From positions 59,184,648-59,248,647 of the forward strand of contig CM018685.1 in the NCBI GenBank assembly GCA_009363875.1: a stretch of 64,000 nucleotides of DNA, read 5' to 3'. Shown here in pieces: positions 10,630 to 22,300 of the stretch. Numbering within the stretch: the first letter of the stretch is position 1; every line of letters begins with the position of its first letter. Made by a program: the position numbers and the translations under genes. Source of the stretch: Mikania micrantha. Taxonomy: Eukaryota > Streptophyta > Magnoliopsida > Asterales > Asteraceae. The notes beneath the pieces were generated by a model. That model had not been told where the DNA came from and did no database searches. It worked only from the letters and a program-made list of their open reading frames with translations.

Positions 10630-11180
10630 GTGGGCGACCGAACCTTTACCTTGTGTTGGGCGAACCTCACATGCACTCCACTAACCCTCTGCTCAATGAA
10701 TTGACATCATGCCGAACCTTCCCTACCACGAACCTGTTGCCATCCACAACCACTGAACCACCTAGCTATAGACGAACCTTGCAGGCTGAACGAGCCCATG
10801 CCTCATGGCCGAACCTTCTACAGTCCCGAACCTATATTCCCTCTATGGCGAACCTCTTAGCCCAAACCATTGAAGCACCGAACTATGGGTCACGAACCTT
10901 GTCTTGGCGAACCATCATCAGCAGACGAACCCTGCGTGGGTGAGCCGAACCCTTCATGCAGTAACCTAGCCGAACCTATGCGTAGAAGCCATCAGCCGAA
11001 CCTTCTGTGAGATGGCCGAACCTCATGTCTAACGAACCCACCTATTCGAATTCATGCAGCTGGCCGAACCTTAGGCGAATCTATGGCTTCACACGAACCC
11101 AGTTAGAGTTGAACATAGGGTTCCGAACCTGTGTTCAAAAGAACCAAAGGTTCGCTGGGATTAAACGGCTAACACCTTCA
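10630..11180 (+). repeat. CGAACC cluster, LTR-I
   Basis: CGAACC or CGAACCT recurs about 20 times in 550 bp at irregular spacing. Chance ORFs run through it. Similar clusters occur in LTR-D (32390-32680), Gyp-F (51430-51800, as GGTTCG), the copia spacer (24660-25470) and the copia leader (63930-64000). Confidence 0.6.
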
Positions 11181-11229
11181 CAACCGAACCCATCATTTTT
11201 TTTCAACTCAAGACTAGCCTCAACCTCGG

Positions 11230-11460
11230 CCCATGTATAATTCATAATACCCACATTTGTTCTCGGCCCAAACACAAACGATAGCAACACCACTCAACCA
11301 GCCCAAGGCCCAACTACATTAGGCTCAATTGTATTCATCCGGCCCACATGTCACGATTTGGGCTCAGTTATTGATTGACCCAAATTAATTCGGCTCATAA
11401 GGAAACATTCGGCCCACTTACATATATTCGACCCAACATGAGGCCCACAAGGTTTATTTA
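11230..11460 (+). repeat. GGCCCA-rich array, LTR-I
   Basis: GGCCCA and close variants recur through 230 bp just after the CGAACC cluster, as in the Gyp-A, D and F LTRs. Confidence 0.5.
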
Positions 11461-11924
11461 TCAATTACACAAAGAAATAAGTGGTAAAGGATGATATACA
11501 TGGTGTGGGTAATATCCTATTACAAAAGTGTTAACCTAATTATGAGACAAATGGGGTGGTTAGGAGACAAAAGTTTATAACATTTAATTTACAAATCTAA
11601 GTTTATACTTAGAATTCCTTTTTGTCATTATAGTGAACTAAATGACAACTAAAGAGCAATGAACAAACAAGATAACTTAAACCTAGTGGGATAAGTGTTA
11701 GTAAGTCTATCACAACTACGCGAGGCCGAATGATGATCGAGACCCGTGGGTGTTGGCCAACCGTAGGGTTAACACCAGCACACATACAAACACACACTCA
11801 GAGACTTATACCTATGAGTTAAAAACAACGTGAAATCTATACAGGATCGTGAAAACTATTACAAGAACAATCAAGAGTGCGTGCATTTCTTTGTTTAAGC
11901 TAAGTCAACCACTTCAAACATAAG

Positions 11925-13477
11925 GTGAGTTCATATGCCCCTTTTCTTTAATCTTAACTGATTTTAAACTCTCGGGGCTGAGAAACATGCTTAACTTTTA
12001 TTTACTTAAAAGTTTTATTATAACATATTGCATATATTATGATTTAGATAATATTGTTTATTATTATTATTATCGATTATCGTTGTATGCTCACTTGCCT
12101 GATTATTATCATATCTGAAATAGCTAGGATGATACATGCTAACATAGATTCATGACACATTAACACAATAGAATAATACAAGTTGTTAAGAATATATCTT
12201 GCAACTGTTTATTATTCTTACACGATAGAACAACGGGAAAACCAAGGGATAACATGTTGATAACAAATACAAACACCAAGAATGATAATCATGATAACGA
12301 AACTTCATGATAACGAGATCATTCACTCATTTCTAACATCGTGTTATAAGGCAAGTCCTCATAATACTTTGTTAAAATCACTAAGAACACTCCACATAGA
12401 GATAATAGTGGAGACAATTACTTGTGATATCGAGGAGGATATTATGAACACATACTTTCGGGTTGGCATTCCCCACATATATTATCACTAACTATTGAGA
12501 CTCTATTTAGAGTAAATCCTATAACCGTCAGAGTGTGCCGGTTACACTAACCATAGATCAGTCGGGTAAATCATGAACTTTAAACATAAGATTTGAGGGT
12601 AATCTAATGAAATCATACAGGCACGAGAGGTGTTATCATTATAACTAGGGAAAATTCATAGAGTCTAGGGAACGTATTCATTCCAAGAGATATCATGGGA
12701 GGATATCTCACACACCGGGCTGGTCAGAAATGACAGCTACTGAGACTATTATGTCTCAAGCTAGGGATCATGGGTAGGACATCTTACATACCGGGCTGGT
12801 CAGGGTTGACAGCTACTGGGACTATTGTGTCCCAATCTAGATATCGAGTATGATATCTTACATACCGGACTGGTTAGTACTGACAGTCACACAGACTACA
12901 AGGTCTTGCTCTAGATATCGAGTATGATATCTTACACACCGGGCTAATCCGTAAGGAATAGCTAACAGAGATAATTACGTCTCCTTATCAATTATTGGGT
13001 TATCTTACATGCCGGGCTAATCAGTAATGATTAGTTACATAAACTATTAAGTTTTGTTCTAGATATCGAGGATGATATCTTACATGCCGGGCTAATCCGT
13101 AAGGAATAGCTAACAGAGATAATTACGTCTCTTTCCTTTTCATTATTGGGATAATCATACCGGGGAAATCATGGATGTAATGAAATGGGTATCCATAGTT
13201 GTATTGCAAGTAGTGGGAAACTTGATTGAGCATGTGGTGGGATGGCATCTAGGCTTGACCCTTTCGTATGCCCTATATATAAGCATGTTTGATCGGGGCG
13301 TCACACCACTTGTACATATAACTATGGAAAGACCATTGGGTGGAACAGGTGAATCAATTATTACAAGAATCAGGTGAAACATTGTGACTGTGCTTGTGAA
13401 CATTCAAGGTTTTCAATTACTAAACTTATGAACTCACCAACCTAATGTTGACTTGGTTTAAATGCATGTTTTCTCAG
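11925..13477 (+). other. Intron-like segment of LTR-I
   Basis: Donor-like TAAG|GTGAGTTCATATG and acceptor-like TTTTCTCAG|GTGACG, 1553 bp apart, at the same LTR positions as in Gyp-A, D, F and J. Confidence 0.55.
12719..13131 (+). repeat. Six-unit tandem array of paired hairpins, LTR-I
   Basis: Six units of about 75 bp each hold two stem-loops. The first has arms such as GCTGGTCA and TGACAGC around GAAA (12719-12737), and GCTAATCA pairing with TGATTAGT around GTAA (13016-13035, eight pairs, one G-T). Loops are GAAA, GGGT, GTAC, GTAA, GTAA, GTAA, so mostly GNRA. The second has TGAGAC-TATTAT-GTCTCA (12741-12758), then TGGGAC-TATTGT-GTCCCA (12817-12834), AGAC/GTCT, GAGA/TCTC, AAAC/GTTT and GAGA/TCTC. 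Arms covary between units. Confidence 0.85.
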
Positions 13478-13841
13478 GTGACGAACATGTTTAGTCACCA
13501 GACATCAGGGACATAGCTAATGGAGTCTTAGAAGACCTAGCTACATTTTGTGTCATGCATATTTGGATTAACAAAACACTGAATCATCTTTTGTATATCT
13601 TGTACAGATACAAGATACAAACTCAATGATTCTTTTTGGATAGATTTACTTAGTTAAATTATGAACCTAACATTGTAATTTAACTTTGTAATTCTATTTC
13701 ATGTCATTTTAGCATTTCTCATTCGATTATCATGTGCTATGTAAACAATCTGATCATTTCGATTATCAAATGATATCGCGCCCCGGGAACCTTCCGCCCG
13801 ACGGGAAAACCGATCCGTTCCCGCCGGCTCGGGGTGTGACA

Positions 13842-16800
13842 TTGCATGCCATCTTAATTATGTTGAGAAATTGTTAGACTCCCCTTATACTATTGAGATA
13901 GCTAACGGCCAACAGATTACAGTTGACACAGTACTTAGGAACTGCCAGCTAACACTTGGTGATCACACATTTTCCATCGATTTGATACCGATGGAGCTGG
14001 GCAGTTTCGATATCATTGTCGGAATGGATTGGCTATCTCTTAACAGAGTTGAGTTTGTCTGTTCCGAAAAGCTATTACGTATTCCAGTAGAGAACGATCA
14101 GATCTTGGAAATTCATGGAGATCAAGCGAAACGCAGTGTCAAGATAATATGTGCATGAAGGCTCGCAAGTACCTCAGAAAACATTGTGTTGCATTTTCTA
14201 GCTCACGTGGTAGAGAAAGACAAGAAAGCAAACAAGATTCAAGACGTGCCAATTGTGAAAGACTATGCGGACGTGTTTCCGGATGACTTGCCGGGACTGC
14301 CACCTGAGAGATCGGTGCAGTTTCGAATTGATTTGATTCCGGGAGCGACTCCTGTAGCTAAGTCTCCTTATAGACTCGCACCATCTAAAATGCAGGAGTT
14401 GTCCAACCAATTACAAGAGCTACTTGACAAGGGATTTATCCGACCGAGCTTTTCCCCGTGGGGAGCTCCGGTTCTTTTTGTTAAGAAGAAGGATGGATCT
14501 TTCAGGATGTGCATTGATTACAGAGAGCTCAACAAACTCACCATCAAGAATCGGTACCCATTACCGAGGATTGATGATTTGTTTGATCAGTTACAGGGAG
14601 CACAGTACTTCTCAAAGATAGACCTGAGGTCAGGTTATCATCAGCTCCGGATTCAAGAGGAAGACATACCCAAAACGGCATTTCGTACCCGATACGGTCA
14701 CTACGAGTTCATGGTGATGCCATTCGGACTGACGAACGCACCGGCAGTGTTCATGGACTTGATGAACCGGGTGTGCAAGCCGTACTTAGATCAGTTCGTT
14801 ATCGTCTTTATTGATGATATACTGATCTATTCAAAGAACGAGAAGGAACATGAACAACACCTCAGAACAGTTTTGGAACTTCTGAAAGAAGAACGACTCT
14901 ATGCCAAATTCTCCAAGTGTGAATTCTGGTTAAGAGAAGTTCAGTTCTTGGGTCATGTGATTAACAGTGATGGTATTCACGTGGATCCTGCCAAGATCAA
15001 AGCAATCAAGAACTGGGATGTGTCTACGACACCGACAGAGATTCGATCATTCTTGGGGTTGGCAGGTTATTACAGGAGACTCATTTCGAATTTCTCTAAG
15101 ATAGCCTTGCCTCTCACCAAACTCACATAGAAGAGTGAACCATTTGTGTGGACACCAAAACAAGAGGAGGCATTCCAGACACTGAAACAAAGATTATGCA
15201 ATGCTCCAATCTTAACACTCCCAGAAGGCAATGATGACTTTGTAGTTTACTGCGATGCTTCCCATCAGGGACACGGATGTGTTTTGATGCAACGAGACAA
15301 AGTCATTGCTTATGCCTCACGACAGCTGAAAATACACGAGAAGAATTATACGACACATGACTTAGAACTGGGAGCTGTTGTATTTGCCTTAAAGATTTGG
15401 AGACATTACCTGTATGGTACTAAATGCACTATCTTCACAAATCACAAGAGTTTACAGCACATATTTGATCAGATGGAGCTTAACATGAGACGTTGGGTTG
15501 AGCTCCTGAACGACTACGATTGTGTGATCAAATACCATCCGGGCAAAGAAAATGTTGTTGCAGATGCTTTGAGTCGAAAGGAAAGAGTCAAACCCTTGCG
15601 TGTTCGAGCAATGGGAATGACCGTGCAAACAAGTTTGAAAGATCAAATCATTCGATCCCAACAAGAAGCAGTGGCAAGAGACAATTTGAAACACGAGCTC
15701 GATTGTGGAGCCGAGAAACATTTCAAGACAAAACAAGATGGAGTTATCTATTATCTGGATTGTGTTTGGATTCCATCAGTAGATGAACTTCGAACACTCA
15801 TACTTGACGAGGCACACAAGACACGTTATTTCGTTCATCCTGGTGCCGATAAGATGTACCAAGATCTTAGGTCATTTTATTGGTGGCCGGGGATGAAGAA
15901 AGATGTTGCCATTTACGTTGGCAAATGCATCACATGTGCCAAAGTCAAAGCTGAACACCAGAAACCTTCGGGTTTACTGGAGCAACCAGAGATACCACAA
16001 TGGAAGTGGGAAAAAATAGCTATGGATTTCATTACCAAGCTACCCCGCACTTCCAGCGGACACGATTCAATTTGGGTCATCATTGATAGGTTGACCAAAT
16101 CCGCTCACTTCTTGCCGATCAGAGAAACTTACAAGATGGAGAAACTAGCAAGACTTTACATCGACGAAATAGTAGTGAGGCACGGGGTGCCATTGTCTAT
16201 TATTTCAGACCGGGACAGTCGATTTACATTGCGGTTCTGGCAATCATTGCAACATTCCTTAGGGACAAGTGTTAACTTGAGCACCGCTTATCATCCACAA
16301 ACGGATGGACAAAGCGAGCGAACCATTCAAACCCTAAAGGATATGTTGAGGGCATGCATCCTAGACTTCGGTGGAAGTTGAGATACACATTTACCACTTA
16401 TTGAGTTCTCCTACAACAATAGCTACCACAGCAACATTGGATGTGCTCCATTTGAAGCACTTTATGGTAGAAAATGTCGGTCTCCGATTTGTTGTACTGA
16501 AGTGGGAGACAACAGAATAACTGGGCCTGAACTTATTTAGGAAACCACTAATAAGATAGCCCAGATACAACAACGATTACAAGCAACACGTAGCCGCCAA
16601 AAGAGTTACGCAGACAAACGGCGCAAGCCTTTGGAATTCGATGTGGGTGACCGAGTTATGTTGAAAGTGGCCCCATGGAAAGGCGTAGTTCGTTTTGGGG
16701 CTAAAGGCAAGTTAGCACTAAGGTATGTCGGACCGTTTGAGATTACTCAACGCATAGGTCCTGTGGCATACAGACTCAAACTCCCTGATGAGCTCTGCGG

Positions 16801-17065
16801 AGAACACGATGTGTTTCATGTAGCAAATCTCAAGAGGTGCTTAGCAGACGAAACATTGATTATACCGTTGGAAGAGATACAAGTTGATGAGCAACTACAT
16901 TTTATTGAAGAACCTGTAGAGATTATGGAACGTGAAGTCAAGAGACTGAAACGAAGCCGTATTCCTATTGTAAAGGTTCGATGGAACTCCAAGAGTGGAC
17001 CAGAATTTACTTGGGAGAGCGAGGACAACATGAAAGCAAAGTATCCCCATCTGTTCGAGAATTAG
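13842..17065 (+). pseudogene. Gyp-A pol (protease C-terminus, RT, RNase H, integrase, chromodomain), decayed
   Basis: Resumes directly after LTR-I. In order: protease tail (to about 14155, then a frameshift); RT with SKIDLRSGYHQ and FIDD near 14810; RNase H with VYCDAS at about 15250; integrase with an HHCC zinc finger (HKTRYFVHPG, CITC) and a D-D-E core near 16020-16330; chromodomain-like tail (PVEIMEREVKRLKRSRIPIVKVRW) ending at 17065. Breaks: TAG at 15128 after PLTKLT, TGA at 16379 after DFGGS, TAG at 16538. The RNase H motif TDHKSL reads TNHKSL, losing an acidic residue. The chromodomain places it in Tekay/Del-type chromoviruses, which insert in heterochromatin. Cannot make a working polyprotein. 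Confidence 0.93.
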
Positions 17066-17108
17066 ATCCCGACCTTTATGCTTAAATTTTGGGACGAAAT
17101 TTCTTTAA

Positions 17109-17119
17109 CAAGGGGAGAC
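17109..17119 (+). other. Polypurine tract, Gyp-A
   Basis: CAAGGGGAGAC immediately before the 3' LTR start; primes plus-strand synthesis. Gyp-E and Gyp-F have AACAGGAGGAGAC and AACAAGGGGAGAC at the same place. Confidence 0.85.
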
Positions 17120-18735
17120 TGTGACGACTAGTACCTGACCGGCCGGCAAGTCCGTACGGTATGTATACTTTCAACAGTAACTATGTGTAAATACATGTTT
17201 GTGAATAGTACTTGTATTAACAGAATTCAAAATACAAGAAACAGTTGTACATATTTATTGTGTAAACTTAAATACCGTAAGTACAACACTCATTTGAAAC
17301 AATAGTTGTTAGTATTTAGGTGAAAACCTAAGTACAGTTAACACAACGAATCAAGAGAAACAACAGTGTTCAAGTGAATAACAATAACAAATCGGTTGCA
17401 ATCTGATATCCATAGATGACAGGAATCAGATGACCGACAAATCAGCATGAAAACAATGTGATAACAGGATGTTTAGTTGAGTCCGACAGTGAGGAAATAC
17501 AATTTAAAACAATATTGCAGTGTCGTTTCAGAATAACGAACTGACAGTGTGTTTGCGTGGGTGACGATTCACACAAACATATCTGTGAGTTTAACGTTTT
17601 GAAATGATGACTGGGAAGTAGAAAACAAAAGTGAGAAAGCCAAACCATCGACGTGTTCGTTCGAATGACGATTTGAACGAATACGCGCGATGGTGACGCG
17701 ATCTGACGAAAATGAATTAGACACGATCAAAAATAAATCAAGAAAATAAAATATTTTAATGTTTTACAATTTTGAAACTCATCAAAAATAAATAAAGAAA
17801 CTATTTTTATTTAAAATCCGTAAAGACGCGCGTTACGTTCCGGAAACGCAACGAAAACGTGAACCGAGCAACAAAAACGAACCCGAACTCACTCGAGGTA
17901 TAAATACCTTGAATGAGCTCATTTTATTCATTTCTACTCCTCTTCTTCTCTCCCAAAACCCTAATCCCGGTTTTGAGCTCCCACCACCATTTTCAAGCTT
18001 TAAAACTCCATATCTCACTCATTTCTCCACCAAATCACCTCATTCTTGAACCTAAACGAAGATCTCAACCTCCTCTACAACAAAGTACAACATATCTAGA
18101 GAGAAACCCACTGAAATTTGAGGTATTGAGCTGCAAAGTTAGTGAAAACTAGGGTTTTCACCCACTTGATCGACCTCATCCAAAAACCGGTTTAGAACAC
18201 CTTAACCCTCACTAACATCACACGTGATACACTCTAGGAACCTAGGAAAAACACTTGTGTTGTGATGGGGGGCCGAAGATGGGCAGATGGAGCTCGACTA
18301 TGCTCGGCCGAATGAGAACCTCCAGCCGGCCGAAAGGCCCATGGCCGAAGGATTTGTGCCGAAGGAGCCAACTCATTTGCCCAAGTTCGGACGTGACTTC
18401 ATGCTATTCGGACAACACCCATTCTTCCCTAACAGGATTCATGCGGCCAAAGAACCAGCCAGTAACCTACCCTGGCCCATACACTCTACATCCAGGCCCA
18501 ACATAACCTTTTCGGCCCAATAACCTTAGCCGGCCCAATTTCAGTTTAGTCGGCCCAATGTCATTTAACAGACTACTTCAGCCCAATAGTTTAACCACTC
18601 AAGCATTTGGCCCATGAAACTGTTTGACCCAACAGTTCAGCCCATGACCCTCTAGGTGGCCCAAATCCCTCAATTTGGCCCATTGTGGCCCAGATTCAAT
18701 GATTGGGCCTAGATCACTCGTTGGCCCAGGACACA

Positions 18736-19019
18736 TGTAACACCCCGCCTTGTTTTTATCTGCAATATTGTCCGCTTTGCCAAATTATAGCTCACGGCTT
18801 TGCTTTTGGTCGCCCGGGTGAAAACTTCCCAGGGGGTCACCCATCTTGGATTGATGTCACCTGAGCACGCTTAACTGTGGAGTTCTCCTCTCATCCACTA
18901 CCATTAAGCCCCAAAACGCGTTGTTGGTATAAGAGGCGGGTTATTACATATGAACCAAGATCTCCCCAGTCCACTGACCGATGTGGGATTAGCCCGAGTA
19001 TCCTGGGAGAGGAATTCCA
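18736..19019 (-). mobile_element. Cassandra-type LTR (complete, 284 bp)
   Basis: On the minus strand it runs TGGAATTCCTC to GGCGGGGTGTTACA. It contains a 5S-rRNA-like segment. Cassandra elements are non-autonomous TRIMs whose LTRs carry 5S-derived RNA polymerase III promoter boxes (established knowledge). Confidence 0.85.
18811..18902 (-). other. 5S-rRNA-like segment in Cassandra LTR
   Basis: Minus-strand reading contains AGTTAAGCGTGCTC (A-box region) and GATGGGTGACCCCCTGGGAA (C-box region), both close to plant 5S rRNA. A second copy lies at about 19163-19254. It is part of an LTR, not a ribosomal gene: the 5S ends are missing or altered. Confidence 0.8.
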
Positions 19020-19092
19020 CCCCCTTAGGGCCTCAGCGTCCCCGCTGAGCACACTCGGATCGAGTGCGACCAGGGTGGCTCTGATACCATTC
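19020..19092 (-). mobile_element. Cassandra internal region
   Basis: Only 73 bp between the two Cassandra LTR copies, non-coding, with the PBS at its right end. Typical of a TRIM. Confidence 0.75.
19077..19089 (-). other. Primer binding site, Cassandra part of Chi-J
   Basis: GGCTCTGATACCA, the complement of TGGTATCAGAGCC, three bases from the LTR copy starting at 19093; fixes the minus orientation. Confidence 0.85.
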
Positions 19093-19373
19093 TGTAACAC
19101 CCCGCCTTGTTTTTACCAGCAATATTGTCCGCTTTACCAAATTATAGCTCACGGCTTTGCTTTTGGTCGCCCGGGTGAAAACTTCCCAGGGGGTCACCCA
19201 TCCTAGATTGCTGTCACCTGAGCACGCTTAACTGTGGAGTTCTCCTCTCATCCACTACCATTAAGCCCCAAAACGCGTTGTTGGTATAAGAGGCGGGTTA
19301 TTACATATGAACCAAGATCTCCCCAGTCCACTGACCGATGTGGGATTAGCCCGAGTATCCTGGGAGAGGAATT
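19093..19373 (-). mobile_element. Cassandra 5' LTR, truncated at the chimeric junction
   Basis: Nearly identical to 18736-19019 but stops at GGAATT, lacking the terminal CCA. It then runs into AATC and the gypsy LTR at 19378. Confidence 0.8.
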
Positions 19374-19377
19374 AATC

Positions 19378-22300
19378 TGTCACACCCCGAGCCAGCGAGG
19401 TTGGATCGGAGTCCCCGTCGGGCGGAAGGTTCCCGGGGCGCGATATCGTGAGTGATAATCGTGATGATCAGATTGTTTACATAGAATCAATGTTAAGAAT
19501 ATATAAAGCACATAAACATTTGACTAAAATCTACAGAGTTAAATTACAATATCAATGCTTGGCAATTTAACCAAGTAAATATATCAAAATGAATCATAAG
19601 TTCACTATCTTGTATTAGTACAAGTCTACAAGATATCAAAAATGATTCACAATGATTAACAAAGATGTGCTTTCCAAAACTACTAGGTCTTCTAACTGAG
19701 CATCCTAGCATGCAATCCAAATCCTTAGCTTAATCCTGTATATCTCCTGAGAAAGCATGAAAATAAAACAAGGTCAACACAATGGTTGGTGAGTTCATAT
19801 GATTTTGGTATTTGAAAATAGTTTTGCAAACCTTTTAGGTAAAACCTTAACCTCATTATCAACACCTGTATCATCCAACTCGGTATGCTTATATATAGGG
19901 CATACCCCTGTGTCGAGCCTACGACCCGCCCAGACGCCGTCCCACCACATACTAAGTCACATAGGACATTGTTGTTAATGATAATTAAGCATTTTACCTA
20001 CCATTACCTTCAATGATCATCTGTGATTTAAAGCACTCTGTTTAACTGTTTATGATATCAATCCAAAATGTTTATGTTTCCCCCTAGGTAACAACCTTAA
20101 TCTCATTAACATCACCTGTATCATCCAGCTCGGTATGCTTATATATAGGGCATACCCCTGAGTCGAGCCTACGACCCGCCGAGACGCCGTCCCACCACAT
20201 ACTAAGCCGCATAAAACATTGATCTTAATGATAATTAAGCGTCTTACCTAACACTCACTTCAATGTTAAAAGACTTGATTTCCATAATTTGAAATAAAAC
20301 CGATTTCCTGGGTTCACCATGTCTTCATGATTTCCCAAAAGCAATTATTGAAATAAAATGTTAAATGTTTAAATAAATAATTAAATAACATTTACATACA
20401 ACTAAGACATGATGATTGGGCCTTATTTGACTCAATCAATTAGACTTAGTTGTTGGTGGTTGTCCGAGTTGTACCCTCTCACACGTGACCCATGCCAGGC
20501 ATAACTCACAAGGAGTATACCTGAACTGACCGGGATTTTAATGTTTTGCCCATATCAGCTTGACCCTCCGGTCTACTGTATGCGTAGGGACTTTAAGGAT
20601 ATCCTTTGGTTCTTGATCGTTCTTGATCATCCTTGATTCTTTTTATTTTTGAACATTGATTTCATCTGATAGTTTAAGTTATTGCCCATGTAGCTTGACT
20701 ACAAGAGTCTACTACTGTGAAGGGACTTTCCGTGTGTTACACGTGGTCTCGATTTACATACAACTGACAACTCACCTTACTTTAGGTATTAATGATTTCA
20801 TTAGATCATAATGATTTCATTATTTCAATGATTCACACACGGTTATGATTCCCATGATTCACTTGATTTCCTTGATTTCTGATCAGTAGAATTCCATGAT
20901 TTCCCAATGATTATAGATTCATGATTTGGATCCTGAGTTTACTGATCACACACTGGATTAGATTCCATTGCATTTGATCTTTAGCTTTGGTTCTTTTGAT
21001 TTCACTTTGAATTTAGATTCTGAAATTTGAATTCGATGGACTAAGGGTTTATTTAGAGTTTAGAATTAAGGTATTACTCATAAGAGTAATTTAATTAACT
21101 TGTTTAATTAACTTGATAGTTAATTTAGCCTGAGATTTACCTGGACAGGAGTCTAGGTGTATAAACAAGCATATATAAAGTATATAATAAGTAAAAGCAT
21201 TTAAGTAAACAATTTAATGAAAACAGTTTACGCATGCTTCTCAGCCCCACGTTTGAAAACAAAAATGTTTAGAAAAGGGGCAATGAACTCACCTATGTTG
21301 CTGTGCAAATGAATCACAAAAGATAATGCGCGCTCTTTGACTGTAGCTTATGTATCTTTAGCACCTGAGTTGTTTTAAGAGAATTCGAATACGATAACTA
21401 ATTATAATAGACGTTGGGTCTTGGGTTTGGTCTCGGTGTGCAACTAAGTGTCCTAGATACTAATGTATTTCTAAGGTTCATCTAAATTATTCTAACTTAT
21501 TGCCTGTTATTAACCCCTATCCCATGATTTAACATAATATGTTCTTAATTAACATGTTTTTAAAGTAACTCAATTTAAGCTAATCGTTAATTTAGAAAAT
21601 CATTTATTTTAGTTGAAGGAGTTTACAAGTAAATTTTATTTTATTAAAACATGTTTAATTTTAAATGAAAGAATGTTTAACACATGATAGGCTTAGAATA
21701 AGCCCATTGGGCCAACCTCGGCCCATTATTAAACTTCGTGTTCCAAATGATTTCTGTCCCAGATTCTTGAATAATTTGACCTAAATAATTCGATTGAAGT
21801 ATCTAAGCTAGTCACATAGTCTTAGATTAAGCCATTGGTCTCCAACGAATTCTCAAGTGTGCTTATCTCAAAGAATCTTCATAACCCACACTTGGACTTC
21901 AATATGTTTTTAGAGAAACCCTACTATCTTCTTCGTTACTTTACTAACATTTGGTAGTAAAAATCTATGTTGAGACTTAGAACACATGTGTTGATTTCAT
22001 ATGAATGACACTTTGTATTAGTTTCCCATGCACACACATGCCAAGCCTACTCCCATGCATGCACATGCGTTTAGTTGCATGCGTCTACATGGGGATTCCC
22101 ATGCATACACCATGTGGTCCAAACTCTAACCAACCTTAGTCTTCATGACCGAACCATTCTAATCTTCGAATGACGGTTGGCTCGAATGGCTATAGCCGAA
22201 TGAGGGTTAGGACCGAATGGATTGGAGCGAATGAAGCTCGGTCGAATGACGCCTGACCGAATAAGACCTTGCCAACCGAATGAAGTCTGGCCGATTGGGA

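Larger units (their letters stand above)
9433..13841 (+). mobile_element. LTR-I, complete 4.4-kb solo LTR
   Basis: Begins TGTGACATTCAGTACTTC and ends GCTCGGGGTGTGACA, with a 5-bp target duplication TTGCA at 9428-9432 and 13842-13846. Removing it and one TTGCA joins the Gyp-A protease reading frame. It belongs to the same LTR family as Gyp-A (compare 17120 onward). No internal region or second LTR is present, so it is a solo LTR left by LTR-LTR recombination. At 4409 bp it is long for an LTR. It contains a TATA box, CGAACC and GGCCCA clusters, an intron-like segment and a hairpin repeat array. Confidence 0.92.

Noticed and set aside
10229..11240. Several 70-96 codon plus-strand ORFs in LTR-I
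   Set aside because: They run through CGAACC repeats in overlapping frames with no family signal.
18811..18902. Functional 5S rRNA gene
   Set aside because: Only the promoter-box portion resembles 5S, and it lies inside an LTR next to a PBS; this is the Cassandra pattern.
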